Positions 1 to 5,927 of a stretch of DNA of 6,110 nucleotides are shown in pieces. The notes beneath the pieces are model-generated. The model did no database searches. It was given only the letters and a program-made list of their open reading frames with translations, and was not told the DNA's origin. Origin of the DNA: Paenibacillaceae bacterium. Lineage in GTDB: Bacteria; Bacillota; Bacilli; Paenibacillales; NBRC-103111. The position numbers and the translations under genes were made by a program. Within the stretch, counting starts at the first letter, position 1. Every line of letters begins with the position of its first letter. The stretch spans positions 1 to 6,110 of the forward strand of contig JAJFMO010000240.1 of the NCBI GenBank assembly GCA_020697475.1. The letters are read 5' to 3'.

Positions 1-98
1 TTCGTCAAATACGACCATACTTCGTCGACAGAATGGTTCCAGTGCCGCTCGAATGTGGCGGTATAACCGACGCCGTCCTTCGTAATGTAAGCCAACAT
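1..98 (-). CDS. SRPBCC (START-like/AHSA1-type) domain protein, N-terminal fragment
   Basis: Only the first 32 codons are in the window; the gene runs off the left edge. The peptide begins MLAYITKDGVGYTATFERHW and continues with NHSVDEVWSYLT. The pattern of an aromatic residue, E-R and H-x3-VDEVW-x-YLT is typical of the first strand and helix of SRPBCC proteins of the AHSA1-like group, where the fold forms a hydrophobic ligand pocket. The ligand of this protein cannot be told from the fragment. The ATG at 98 is supported by GAGGAG at 108-113 on the minus strand, 9 nt upstream. It follows metY on the same strand after a 97-nt gap without a strong terminator, so read-through from metY is possible. 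Family assignment from so short a piece is moderately sure. Confidence 0.6.
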   Translation of the reverse strand, partial: MLAYITKDGVGYTATFERHWNHSVDEVWSYLT

Positions 99-195
99 CC
101 ACACTCACTCCTCTATGAAAAATGGAAAAGAACTTCGATTCGCCTTAACGAACCAAAGTCCCTCCTAAAATCTACCGACTAATTGATGGCATTAA

Positions 196-1488
196 TTATT
201 TTTGGCTCGCTTGAATTGCCTGATCGAGATCGCCAAGGATATCATCAATCGACTCTATGCCGATCGACAAGCGAATCAGTCCGGGTGTGACGCCGGCGGC
301 CAACTGCTCCGAACCGGTCAGCTGCTGATGAGTCGTGCTGGCCGGATGGATAATTAACGATTTGCAATCTCCCACGTTGGCCAGGTGCGAGAACAATTTA
401 ACGTTATTAATTAATTTGCGGCCAGCTTCGACACCGCCTTTGATTTCGAACACCATGATCGCGCCTTGGCCTTTGGGTAAATACTTTTTCGCGAGTTTAT
501 AGGAGGAATGGCTCTCCAGCCCGCAATAGCTGACCCATTCGACAGCGCTGTGGCTCTCCAGAAATTGCGCGACTTTGAGTGCATTCGAGCTGTGGCGTTC
601 CATTCGGAGCGGCAGCGTCTCCAGCCCTTGCAGCATCAGGAATGAGTTGAACGGCGACGTGCACATCCCCATATCTCGCAGCAGCTGTACTCTTGCTTTG
701 ATAATATAGGCAAGCGGGCCCAGCGCTTCTGTATAGACGACGCCATGATAGCTCGGGTCCGGTTCGGTCAGGCCGGGGAATTTGCCGCTGCCTTTCCAAT
801 CGAATTTGCCGCCGTCCACGATAATCCCGCCGATCGAGGTGCCATGACCGCCAATAAATTTAGTTGCGGCGTGCACGACAATATCCGCCCCATGCTCGAT
901 CGGACGCAGCAAATATGGGCTCGGAAACGTATTGTCGACGATCAACGGTATTTTGTTCTCATGGGCGATCTTAGCTACCGCTTCGATGTCCAGCACGTTG
1001 CCTTGCGGATTGCCGATCGATTCGGCGAAGATTGCTTTTGTCTTGTCAGTAATAGCTTGACGGAAATTTTCCGGTTCGCCGGCATCGACGAACTTCACTT
1101 GAATTCCCAATTTGGGCAAAGTGTGCGCAAACAAATTATATGTACCGCCGTAAAGACTCGAAGCAGCAACGATCTCGTCTCCGGAGCCGGCAATGTTCAT
1201 AATGGCCATCGTGCTGGCAGCTTGTCCGGAAGACGTCGCTAAAGCTCCGACTCCGCCTTCAAGCGCGGCAACACGTTGCTCGAATACATCGGAGGTTGGA
1301 TTCATAATCCGGGTATAAATATTGCCGAATTCCTTCAGAGCGAACAGGTTGGCCGCATGTTCGGAATCCCGGAACCCGAATGAGGTGGTTTGATAGATCG
1401 GCACTGCCCGCGACATCGTAGTCTGGTCGTAATCCTGGCCGGCATGCACTGCTAAAGTTTCGAAGCCCAGCTTGCGTTGGTCTGACAT
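196..1488 (-). CDS. metY: O-acetylhomoserine sulfhydrylase (Cys/Met metabolism PLP-dependent enzyme)
   Basis: This 430-residue protein is a full-length member of the Cys/Met-metabolism PLP enzymes (fold type I). The family converts O-acetylhomoserine plus sulfide to homocysteine in the cytoplasm, feeding methionine synthesis. Visible motifs are YTRI (Tyr58, Arg60, phosphate contacts from the partner subunit), SSGQA at 86-90, Tyr113 that would stack on PLP, VDNTF with Asp185, and HAATKFIGGHG with Lys210 as the Schiff-base lysine. RLSIGIE near the C terminus supplies the carboxylate-binding Arg406. The long segment after Lys210 (about 228-252, KFPGLTEPDPSYHG) is typical of O-acetylhomoserine sulfhydrylases and longer than in cystathionine gamma-synthases, which favours MetY over MetB or MetC. 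The ATG at 1488 has a strong AAGGAGGAG site 9 nt upstream. I see no S-box riboswitch or T-box in its short leader. Substrate choice (acetyl versus succinyl ester) is inferred from family. Confidence 0.93.
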   Translation of the reverse strand: MSDQRKLGFETLAVHAGQDYDQTTMSRAVPIYQTTSFGFRDSEHAANLFALKEFGNIYTRIMNPTSDVFEQRVAALEGGVGALATSSGQAASTMAIMNIAGSGDEIVAASSLYGGTYNLFAHTLPKLGIQVKFVDAGEPENFRQAITDKTKAIFAESIGNPQGNVLDIEAVAKIAHENKIPLIVDNTFPSPYLLRPIEHGADIVVHAATKFIGGHGTSIGGIIVDGGKFDWKGSGKFPGLTEPDPSYHGVVYTEALGPLAYIIKARVQLLRDMGMCTSPFNSFLMLQGLETLPLRMERHSSNALKVAQFLESHSAVEWVSYCGLESHSSYKLAKKYLPKGQGAIMVFEIKGGVEAGRKLINNVKLFSHLANVGDCKSLIIHPASTTHQQLTGSEQLAAGVTPGLIRLSIGIESIDDILGDLDQAIQASQK

Positions 1489-1497
1489 GTTTTCTGA

Positions 1498-1506
1498 CTC
1501 CTCCTT
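1498..1506 (-). promoter_or_regulatory. Ribosome binding site of metY
   Basis: On the minus strand this reads AAGGAGGAG, nearly perfectly complementary to the 16S anti-SD. It lies 9 nt before the ATG at 1488 and fixes that start. No convincing -35/-10 pair was found for metY in the 136-bp divergent spacer. Confidence 0.8.
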
Positions 1507-1584
1507 GAATTAAGGTAAATTCCTACTTATTTTCTCATATTTCTTAAAACTATGATAGAGGATGCACCAGGATTCCCCAGTTTT

Positions 1585-1593
1585 TGTTATACT
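1585..1593 (+). promoter_or_regulatory. Extended -10 promoter of the NAD(P)HX repair gene
   Basis: TGTTATACT fits an extended -10 element (TG-N-TATACT, 5 of 6 matches to TATAAT). No good -35 hexamer lies 16-18 nt upstream, as is usual for extended -10 promoters. Transcription would start near 1600, leaving about 25 nt of leader before the ATG at 1625. This rules out the upstream in-frame ATG at 1562 as the start. The same TTTGTTATA core is found before the universal stress gene. Confidence 0.6.
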
Positions 1594-1613
1594 ATTGGGA
1601 ATTAGATGGAGCG

Positions 1614-1620
1614 AAGGTGA
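1614..1620 (+). promoter_or_regulatory. Ribosome binding site deciding the nnr start
   Basis: AAGGTGA lies 4 nt before the ATG at 1625. The in-frame ATG at 1562 lies upstream of the promoter and would add 21 residues with no counterpart in the family, so 1625 is chosen. Confidence 0.65.
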
Positions 1621-1624
1621 GTTT

Positions 1625-3349
1625 ATGTACGTAGTTACAGCGGAGGAAATGCGGGCGATCGACCGCCACACGATTGACGCGATCGGGATTCCGGCGGCGG
1701 TGTTGATGGAGAACGCGGGGCGCGAGGCGGCGAGGGTTATCGGTGAATGGGCGGGGCTGCGGTTTTCGGCGATTCGGGTGCTTAAGGTTCTCATTTTGGT
1801 CGGAAAAGGAAATAACGGCGGGGACGGACTGGTTGCGGCGCGCCATCTTGAAGAGGCTGGGCATGATGTTACGGTGTTATTTGCGATTTCGCCTGCTCAA
1901 CTGAGCGGAGATGCGGCTTTGCAGAGGGACATTGCCGAGCGTTTCGGACTGCGGGGGGAAGTTTATGGAGAGAAGCCGGTGGATTGGGGACGTTACGATG
2001 TCGTTGTCGATGCGCTTCTCGGAACGGGGACGAAAGGCGCGCCGCGCGAGCCTTATGCCGCATTGATTCGTGAAGCGAACGGCAGCGGGGCGCCGATTGT
2101 TGCCTTCGATATCCCGAGCGGGCTCGATGCGGATACGGGGGCGGTCCATGAGCCGTGCATTCGCGCGGCATTGACCGTAACGTTGGCGTTCAGAAAGCGC
2201 GGGCTGATGCAGTATCCCGGGGCGGAGTTGGCGGGCGAAGTGATTTGTGTGCCCATAGGGATACCGGAGCGGCTGGCCGAGACGTTCGGGGTGCAAACCT
2301 TCTTGTTGGATGAAAAAATGCTGCAGGACAAGTTGCGCGTCGACCTCGCCTTGCCCCGCCGAAACGATACGCACAAAGGCAGCTACGGCCATGCGCTGAT
2401 CGCGGCGGGATGCATGCGCATGAGCGGTGCGGCGCTATTGGCCGCGCGGGCGGCGCTGCGCGGCGGGTGCGGCTTGGCAACGCTGGCTGTGCCGGAGCGG
2501 CTGCGCGACGCGCTGATCGGGCACGCGCCGGAGCTGATGCTGGCCGCGATCCCCGACGGCGGCAGCGGCGATTGGGCTGCGCTGGCGCAAGGGCTGGCCG
2601 CGGACGGCGGAGAAGGCGGAGAAGACGCGGCGGAAGCCAAGGCGCAGCAGCCGATTGGAGCGGCGCAAGCCGGAACAGCGAACATGCTGCCGAATGAAGC
2701 GAGCGGCGTCTTAAACGGCGGAGGGGCAATCGACGCGATACATGCCGCGGCCGACTCCGTCTCCTCCGCCTGCGAAGCTTTGCTCGCCGTAGCCGACGGC
2801 AAGCAAGCCGTGCTGCTCGGCCCGGGCATGGGCCGCTTCGCCCACGACACGCGCTGGCTGCGCCACGTCTGGCCGCGCATCGCTGCGCCGCTCGTCGTCG
2901 ACGCCGACGCGCTCAACATGCTGGCCGACGCCGGCGGGCCGGCCGCCTTCCCGGCGCGCAGCGCGCCGACGATCCTCACGCCCCATCCGGGCGAGATGGG
3001 TCGTCTCGTCGGCGCCTCCACGCGCGAAGTGCAGCGCGACCGCATCGGCCTCGCGCGCCGCTACGCCACCGAGCACGGGGTCACCCTCGTGCTCAAAGGC
3101 GCCGGCACCGTCGTCGCCACTCCCGCAGGAGCCGTTTACATTAATGTAAACGGCAATCCGGGGATGGCGACAGGCGGCGCCGGGGATGTGCTGGCCGGGC
3201 TGATCGCCGGCCTGCTCGCGCAAGGGCTTGACGCCGAGCAAGCGGCGGCGCTCGGCGTCTACTTGCACGGCGCCGCCGGAGATCGCGCCGCCGCCCGGCG
3301 CAACTCCGCCGCCTCGCTCATCGCCGGCGACCTGCTCGACGCTCTATAA
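1625..3349 (+). CDS. nnr: Bifunctional NAD(P)H-hydrate epimerase / ADP-dependent NAD(P)H-hydrate dehydratase
   Basis: This 574-residue cytoplasmic enzyme repairs hydrated NADH and NADPH: the N-terminal domain epimerises the R and S hydrates, and the C-terminal ribokinase-like domain dehydrates the S form with ADP. In the epimerase half (about 1-215), GKGNNGGDG (60-68), DALLGTG from Asp129 and AFDIPSGLDADTG (160-172) are the nucleotide and K+ binding and catalytic signatures. In the dehydratase half (about 240-574), KGSYGHALI (251-259), GPGMGR (399-404), VVDADALN (424-431), TPHPGEMGRL (452-461), LKGAGT (489-494) and GNPGMATGGAGDVLAG (510-525, Asp521 likely catalytic) are all present. Bacterial fusions usually run about 490-520 residues. 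The excess here is an Ala/Gly-rich stretch at about 320-388, before the GPGMGR motif. Both active sites look intact. Transcription is likely from its own extended -10 promoter. The gene is monocistronic or followed by the repeat hairpin at 3422-3445. Confidence 0.95.
   Translation: MYVVTAEEMRAIDRHTIDAIGIPAAVLMENAGREAARVIGEWAGLRFSAIRVLKVLILVGKGNNGGDGLVAARHLEEAGHDVTVLFAISPAQLSGDAALQRDIAERFGLRGEVYGEKPVDWGRYDVVVDALLGTGTKGAPREPYAALIREANGSGAPIVAFDIPSGLDADTGAVHEPCIRAALTVTLAFRKRGLMQYPGAELAGEVICVPIGIPERLAETFGVQTFLLDEKMLQDKLRVDLALPRRNDTHKGSYGHALIAAGCMRMSGAALLAARAALRGGCGLATLAVPERLRDALIGHAPELMLAAIPDGGSGDWAALAQGLAADGGEGGEDAAEAKAQQPIGAAQAGTANMLPNEASGVLNGGGAIDAIHAAADSVSSACEALLAVADGKQAVLLGPGMGRFAHDTRWLRHVWPRIAAPLVVDADALNMLADAGGPAAFPARSAPTILTPHPGEMGRLVGASTREVQRDRIGLARRYATEHGVTLVLKGAGTVVATPAGAVYINVNGNPGMATGGAGDVLAGLIAGLLAQGLDAEQAAALGVYLHGAAGDRAAARRNSAASLIAGDLLDAL
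2582..2788 (+). other. Low-complexity Ala/Gly/Glu-rich insertion within the dehydratase domain
   Basis: Residues about 320-388 of the NAD(P)HX repair protein (starting GDWAALAQGLAADGGEGGED) are rich in Ala, Gly, Asp and Glu. They separate the APELMLAAIPDG segment from the AVLLGPGMGR motif. In the usual family architecture this is a short connection. It keeps the reading frame and no catalytic motif is lost, so it is probably a disordered surface loop. Confidence 0.5.
3131..3154. repeat. Perfect 24-bp palindrome inside the nnr coding region
   Basis: The arm GCCGTTTACATT is followed directly by its exact reverse complement, with no spacer. It encodes AVYINVNG just ahead of the catalytic GNPGMATGGAGD loop. 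The 16-bp core is AT-rich in the middle of very GC-rich coding DNA. Whether it works as a protein-binding site is unknown. Confidence 0.7.
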
Positions 3350-3410
3350 TGCGTCTGCGTGCGAGGCGTTCACTCATCGATGTTTTATCTATGGCAATGT
3401 ATCAGCCAAA

Positions 3411-3500
3411 TCCAAATCGGGAAAACCTGCAATTGTGCAGGTTTTGCCTCTTCTGCCCCCGTCATCGTCCAAAATAACTGCTCTTATGCAGGCTTTCTCC
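3411..3500. repeat. Palindromic TGCAG repeat, locus A (two units, 51-nt phase)
   Basis: This 255-bp spacer between nnr and the stress gene holds two hairpins whose centres are 51 nt apart. The first is the perfect AAAACCTGCA/TGCAGGTTTT palindrome; the second is CTGC (3478-3481) with GCAG (3488-3491). Each is followed by a T-rich stretch (TGCAGGTTTTGCC and TGCAGGCTTTCTCC). The segment AAATCGGGAAAACCTGCA at 3414-3431 closely matches AAATTCGGGAAATGCCTGCA at 6061-6080, which shows that these belong to one dispersed family. Confidence 0.6.
3422..3445 (+). terminator. Hairpin with T tail after nnr (repeat-derived, possible terminator)
   Basis: Perfect 10-bp arms AAAACCTGCA and TGCAGGTTTT enclose the 4-nt loop ATTG. 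The T4 tail is short and is followed by GCC, so termination may be partial. It lies 73 nt after the nnr stop and is symmetric, so it could act on both strands. It is also the first unit of the repeat at locus A. Confidence 0.5.
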
Positions 3501-3552
3501 CCAATCGTTCACCTCCATCACCCACCCGGTCCTCCTTTTTCCCTGCTAACTT

Positions 3553-3561
3553 TGTTATAAT
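3553..3561 (+). promoter_or_regulatory. Extended -10 promoter of the universal stress gene
   Basis: TGTTATAAT is a perfect extended -10 (TG-N-TATAAT). No clear -35 is seen in the preceding C-rich tract. Transcription would start near 3568, giving a leader of about 37 nt to the ATG at 3605. Confidence 0.7.
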
Positions 3562-3594
3562 GGACATGTAAGCATTCGAATCCCTCCAAAGGAT

Positions 3595-3599
3595 GGTGG
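3595..3599 (+). promoter_or_regulatory. Ribosome binding site deciding the start of the universal stress gene
   Basis: GGTGG lies 5 nt before the ATG at 3605. The alternative ATG at 3593 overlaps this purine-rich stretch and has AAAGG directly abutting it, too close for initiation. I therefore prefer 3605, which removes four residues (MVVK). Confidence 0.5.
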
Positions 3600-3604
3600 T
3601 CAAG

Positions 3605-4042
3605 ATGCTGTACAACAACATTCTCGTCGCTTACGACGGCTCGGAACTGGGTGGCAAGGCGCTGGATACGGCAATTGAACTTGTCAAGCTCGTCCCCTCC
3701 GCCAAGCTTCAAGTGCTGTACGTCTTCCGGTTTCCCGTACTAATCATCGGCGAAGCGCTCGTACCCACCGGTGCGGATATTACGTCACGCATCTATGAAG
3801 AATCGGAGCACATTATTCAACAAGCCAAAGATCGGTTGGCTGCAGCCGCAATCGAAGGCAATGTGGTAATGGTCGAAGGCTATCCCCCAGGCGTCATTAT
3901 CGACTATGCAGTCGAACACCGCTGCGACCTGATCGTCATCGGCAGCCGAGGGTTAAGCGGAATCAAGGAACTGATGCTAGGCAGTGTCAGCCACTATGTC
4001 GCACAGCGTTCCCAAATTCCGGTCTTCATCGTCAAGTCTTGA
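3605..4042 (+). CDS. Universal stress protein, ATP-binding UspA-like (single domain)
   Basis: This 145-residue protein is a single Usp domain of usual length for the family. It opens with MLYNNILVAYDGSELGGKAL, where Asp11 of the AYDGS motif is a typical ATP contact. It ends with IGSRGLSGIKELMLGSVSHYV, whose G-x2-G-x9-G-S pattern (residues about 113-127) matches the complete ATP-binding signature of the ATP-type subgroup, unlike E. coli UspA, which lacks it. The fold is an alpha/beta Rossmann-like sandwich that normally dimerises. Family members respond to starvation, redox or other stress, but the exact role here cannot be read from sequence. It has its own extended -10 promoter and stands alone. 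The mobile element begins 71 bp downstream of its stop. An alternative start at 3593 would give 149 residues. Confidence 0.92.
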   Translation: MLYNNILVAYDGSELGGKALDTAIELVKLVPSAKLQVLYVFRFPVLIIGEALVPTGADITSRIYEESEHIIQQAKDRLAAAAIEGNVVMVEGYPPGVIIDYAVEHRCDLIVIGSRGLSGIKELMLGSVSHYVAQRSQIPVFIVKS

Positions 4043-4043
4043 T

Positions 4044-4062
4044 TATTTAATCTCATTAAATA
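4044..4062 (+). terminator. Weak AT-only hairpin after the universal stress gene
   Basis: TATTTAAT and ATTAAATA pair as 8 bp around the loop CTC, one base after the stop codon. It has no GC pairs in the stem and no T run after it, so any terminator activity is doubtful. The rest of 4063-4113 holds no recognisable feature. Confidence 0.2.
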
Positions 4063-4113
4063 CGAATGATTTTATTTCAAATGTAACTTCACAACAAAAA
4101 ACCGGGGAATCTC

Positions 4114-4131
4114 CCAATGTCATTAACTTAA
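4114..4131 (+). repeat. Left terminal inverted repeat of the IS
   Basis: CCAATGTCATTAACTTAA is identical to the reverse complement of 6010-6027. The match breaks at 4132 inside the element and at 4113 outside. It is the end distal to the transposase start. Confidence 0.85.
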
Positions 4132-4177
4132 CGTTTCGGTTCTGGCATTAACTCGTGCTTGAGCAATGTATTCATGC

Positions 4178-4226
4178 AAAAAAAACGTAGTCTCCACCAT
4201 CGCGATGGTGAAAAGGCTACGTTTTT
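4178..4226. terminator. Bidirectional Rho-independent terminator at the left end of the IS
   Basis: The outer arms AAAAACGTAG (4181-4190) and CTACGTTTTT (4217-4226) are perfectly complementary. Inside them is a perfect 16-bp palindrome, CACCATCGCGATGGTG (4195-4210). On the minus strand the hairpin is followed by T8 (4178-4185), so it should end the transposase transcript. On the plus strand it has T5, so it can also stop transcription entering from the universal stress gene. Confidence 0.85.
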
Positions 4227-4326
4227 ACTGTAAAGGTTTGTCCGTAAAAAAATCTACTGCGGGCAATGCAAATGAGAACTCCTATAGACGAGACCCTAAC
4301 GAACAGAGTTGTGAGCGGCTCCGCGG
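4227..4326. other. Noncoding stretch of the IS between transposase stop and terminator
   Basis: About 100 bp follow the transposase stop codon. There is no ORF or clear protein-binding motif. A small GC-rich inverted repeat (AGCGG/CCGCT type) lies next to the stop codon at about 4314-4328. It would be the 3' untranslated part of the transposase mRNA. Confidence 0.4.
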
Positions 4327-5649
4327 CTAATAGCTTCTTTTTCTTGAGTTAGGATATTTCCCGGCATAGTTCCCCTTGTTACGTGGGTATACGCGGCCTT
4401 TACGAACCGGCAATAGATTGCTTTTGATTTCTTCTACAATGTCATTCATTCGTTTTCGACGCATGCGATCGCTCTTTTCGATAAGGACGTGGATGAGATC
4501 CTCTTTGATAATCCCGATCGCTATATTTTTATTGATTGCCATCTCATGTTTGCTGCCACGTTCTTTTTTCTGCTCTACCTCAGTCTGTGCTTCGGTGACA
4601 ATGTCGTTCATAATGTTACAGAGGTACATCGTCGCAAAAATATCCTGTTCCAAAAGGCTCGGCTTCGTGCCCGTAAAGTTTTCCATACAAAGTTTATTTT
4701 TAAGGTCATCATAAGCGGTCTCGATTCCCCATCTCAGGCCATAAAGCGCACCCATTTCGGGCGTTGAAAATTCCTCTTGGGACACATTGGATGCTAAGTA
4801 CTCAATCCCGCCGCTCGGCAGCACCAAGCGTACTAACCGCAGTTGTATACTACCGGTTCTAGCCAGCTTTTCCGCTGTGGGCGTACCCCGGTGCGGATTT
4901 ATTCTCGTCTTATCCAAGACAATGGTAACCAGGCAATCATCGCTCTCCATCTGTTGTTGTTCCTTTTTGAAAGTAGTCGATGGCAGCCTAACGATAAATT
5001 TCTGTTGTCTCTCCATGAGATTGATGAAGAACTCTGCAGACGGGTAACCTCGGTCAAAAATAACGATACTACGATGTCCCCCGATCACTTCGCGCATGTT
5101 GTCCATGTGAAGTAATACCTGCTCACGCTCGCTGCAATGGTTTCCGCTAATGGTACAGTCGATCATCATTTTATTCATGGCGTCGAATAAAGAGGAGAGG
5201 GTTAACTGGGCTTGCGGTTTTCTTTGATCCAGGGATGCATTGCCGTATGTAGATAACGTTTCTTCCGTAGTGGGAACATTGATGGCGGAGCCATCCACAG
5301 CAAGGATGAGGTACCCGTTGATCTTCTTTACCAGCTGATTATCCTGATAGAAATTGCTGGCATGGTGTCTTGCGAGCGCAAGAAATGCAACGGGATTAAG
5401 CTTAAGCCGCTGCTTGAGATAGCCCACCTTGGATATGACTTCCTTTAGATTCAGCAGTTTTTGAAATCCCCTTAATTCCATATGTAAAGTTAGACCCTTC
5501 CGGAATAAAACAGTCAGCATCAAAGTGAGTAGGGGCATCTTCCGATTTCGGGTAAAGTGAGTGTCTTTTTGCGCTCTACACAAATTTACGAAGGAAGCAG
5601 CTTTTGTGTAGAGCAAGTCGCGGGCGACCCGCGATTCGGAATATCTCAC
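4327..5649 (-). CDS. IS4-family DDE transposase
   Basis: The protein is 440 residues from a GTG start (VRYSESRVARDLLYTKAASF), the usual length for IS4 transposases. The N-terminal DNA-binding part contains the family-typical FTRNRKMPLLTLMLTVLFRKG. The RNase H-like catalytic domain has LAVDGSAINVP (Asp119), IVIFDRGYPS (Asp199) and YGLRWGIETAYDDLKNKL (Glu310). The last fits the IS4 signature Y-x2-R-x3-E-x6-K exactly (Tyr303, Arg306, Glu310, Lys317). The catalytic triad is therefore complete and the enzyme may be functional. The C terminus is basic (KGRVYPRNKGNY and beyond). An ATG at 5679 would give 450 residues, but GTG at 5649 has an excellent GAGGGAGGG site 6 nt upstream and starts where the family homology begins. 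It lies 16 nt after the stop of the 65-codon ORF, which suggests coupled translation. Confidence 0.93.
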   Translation of the reverse strand: MRYSESRVARDLLYTKAASFVNLCRAQKDTHFTRNRKMPLLTLMLTVLFRKGLTLHMELRGFQKLLNLKEVISKVGYLKQRLKLNPVAFLALARHHASNFYQDNQLVKKINGYLILAVDGSAINVPTTEETLSTYGNASLDQRKPQAQLTLSSLFDAMNKMMIDCTISGNHCSEREQVLLHMDNMREVIGGHRSIVIFDRGYPSAEFFINLMERQQKFIVRLPSTTFKKEQQQMESDDCLVTIVLDKTRINPHRGTPTAEKLARTGSIQLRLVRLVLPSGGIEYLASNVSQEEFSTPEMGALYGLRWGIETAYDDLKNKLCMENFTGTKPSLLEQDIFATMYLCNIMNDIVTEAQTEVEQKKERGSKHEMAINKNIAIGIIKEDLIHVLIEKSDRMRRKRMNDIVEEIKSNLLPVRKGRVYPRNKGNYAGKYPNSRKRSY

Positions 5650-5655
5650 TACACA
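5644..5655 (-). repeat. 12-mer copy 1 (at the transposase start codon)
   Basis: On the minus strand this reads TGTGTAGTGAGA, 11 of 12 identical to copies 2 and 3. It includes the GTG start codon of the transposase at 5647-5649. Confidence 0.6.
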
Positions 5656-5664
5656 CCCTCCCTC
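5656..5664 (-). promoter_or_regulatory. Ribosome binding site deciding the transposase start
   Basis: GAGGGAGGG on the minus strand lies 6 nt before the GTG at 5649 and directly follows, by one base, the TGA of the upstream ORF. It is too far downstream to serve the ATG at 5679. Confidence 0.7.
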
Positions 5665-5665
5665 G

Positions 5666-5863
5666 TCAATCATCATCATATACTAATTTGGGCTTCTTCT
5701 TTGAGTAAGCAGCCTTTAAGTAGGGGATCTGATCTTCCGTTACGGGCCCCAGATTTGCCTTTACAGTTTGGACAACCTTGTTGTTTATTCTTGTGTTCTC
5801 CACGAGACTGGCATAATAATGCTTTTTCCCACCATACGTTTTCGTCAGTATTTTGATGAACAT
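5666..5863 (-). CDS. Small IS-borne protein resembling the N-terminal module of IS1634-type transposases
   Basis: This 65-residue protein starts MFIKILTKTYGGKKHYYASL and ends in an acidic tail (KLVYDDD). The pattern of MFIK, then a basic turn, then YASLVEN, then KVVQTVKANLG is very like the first about 45 residues of IS1634-family transposases, which precede their DDE domain. Here it is not fused to such a domain but ends at a TGA 16 nt before the IS4-type transposase start. The start at 5863 is preferred because AGGCGG lies 7 nt upstream. The ATG at 5905 would give 79 residues but has no ribosome binding site. It shares the promoter with the transposase. It may be a DNA-binding or regulatory partner of the transposase, or the remnant of a split gene. 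The similarity is from recognition, not a search, and the function is unknown. Confidence 0.7.
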   Translation of the reverse strand: MFIKILTKTYGGKKHYYASLVENTRINNKVVQTVKANLGPVTEDQIPYLKAAYSKKKPKLVYDDD

Positions 5864-5870
5864 ACGCTTT

Positions 5871-5876
5871 CCGCCT
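5871..5876 (-). promoter_or_regulatory. Ribosome binding site of the small IS ORF
   Basis: AGGCGG on the minus strand (5 of 6 to AGGAGG) lies 7 nt before the ATG at 5863. It overlaps the end of 12-mer copy 2 by one base. Confidence 0.55.
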
Positions 5877-5887
5877 CTCACTACATA
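5876..5887 (-). repeat. 12-mer copy 2 (at the ribosome binding site of the small ORF)
   Basis: On the minus strand this reads TATGTAGTGAGA, identical to copy 3, which lies 56 bp upstream in the direction of transcription. Confidence 0.6.
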
Positions 5888-5927
5888 ATAATATAGAATA
5901 GCCATTATTTCAATAGACTATGACCAT

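Noticed and set aside
745..1242. Plus-strand 165-codon ORF opposite metY
   Set aside because: It is antisense to a clearly real PLP enzyme and has no recognisable domain.
1511..1545. AAATTCCTACTTATTTT before metY as a possible binding site of a CymR-type sulfur regulator
   Set aside because: The symmetry is imperfect and I cannot confirm a match to a known consensus from memory; metY promoter elements were also not found, so no call is made.
1562..1624. Upstream ATG extending the NAD(P)HX repair protein by 21 residues
   Set aside because: It lies upstream of the likely promoter and has no ribosome binding site, whereas 1625 has both promoter and site at proper distance.
1489..1624. Search for an S-box or T-box riboswitch ahead of metY
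   Set aside because: The spacer is only 136 bp, shared with the divergent nnr promoter, and shows none of the conserved helices or a terminator.
2383..3045. Long minus-strand ORFs opposite nnr (up to 220 codons)
   Set aside because: They are Ala/Ser/Arg/Pro-rich shadows produced by the GC-rich codons of the dehydratase domain; no motifs and no ribosome binding sites.
3359..3571. Small plus-strand ORFs of 70 and 110 codons between nnr and the universal stress gene
   Set aside because: They run over the palindromic repeat and the extended -10 promoter and have no ribosome binding site or recognisable protein features.
4104..4115. GGGA-ATC-TCCC hairpin just outside the left end of the IS
   Set aside because: Only four base pairs in the stem, partly overlapping the inverted repeat, and on the minus strand the T run is separated from the stem by CGG; not a credible terminator.
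5864..5905. ATG at 5905 as the start of the small IS protein (79 residues)
   Set aside because: No ribosome binding site before it; ATG at 5863 has AGGCGG at 7 nt and gives the family-like MFIK start.
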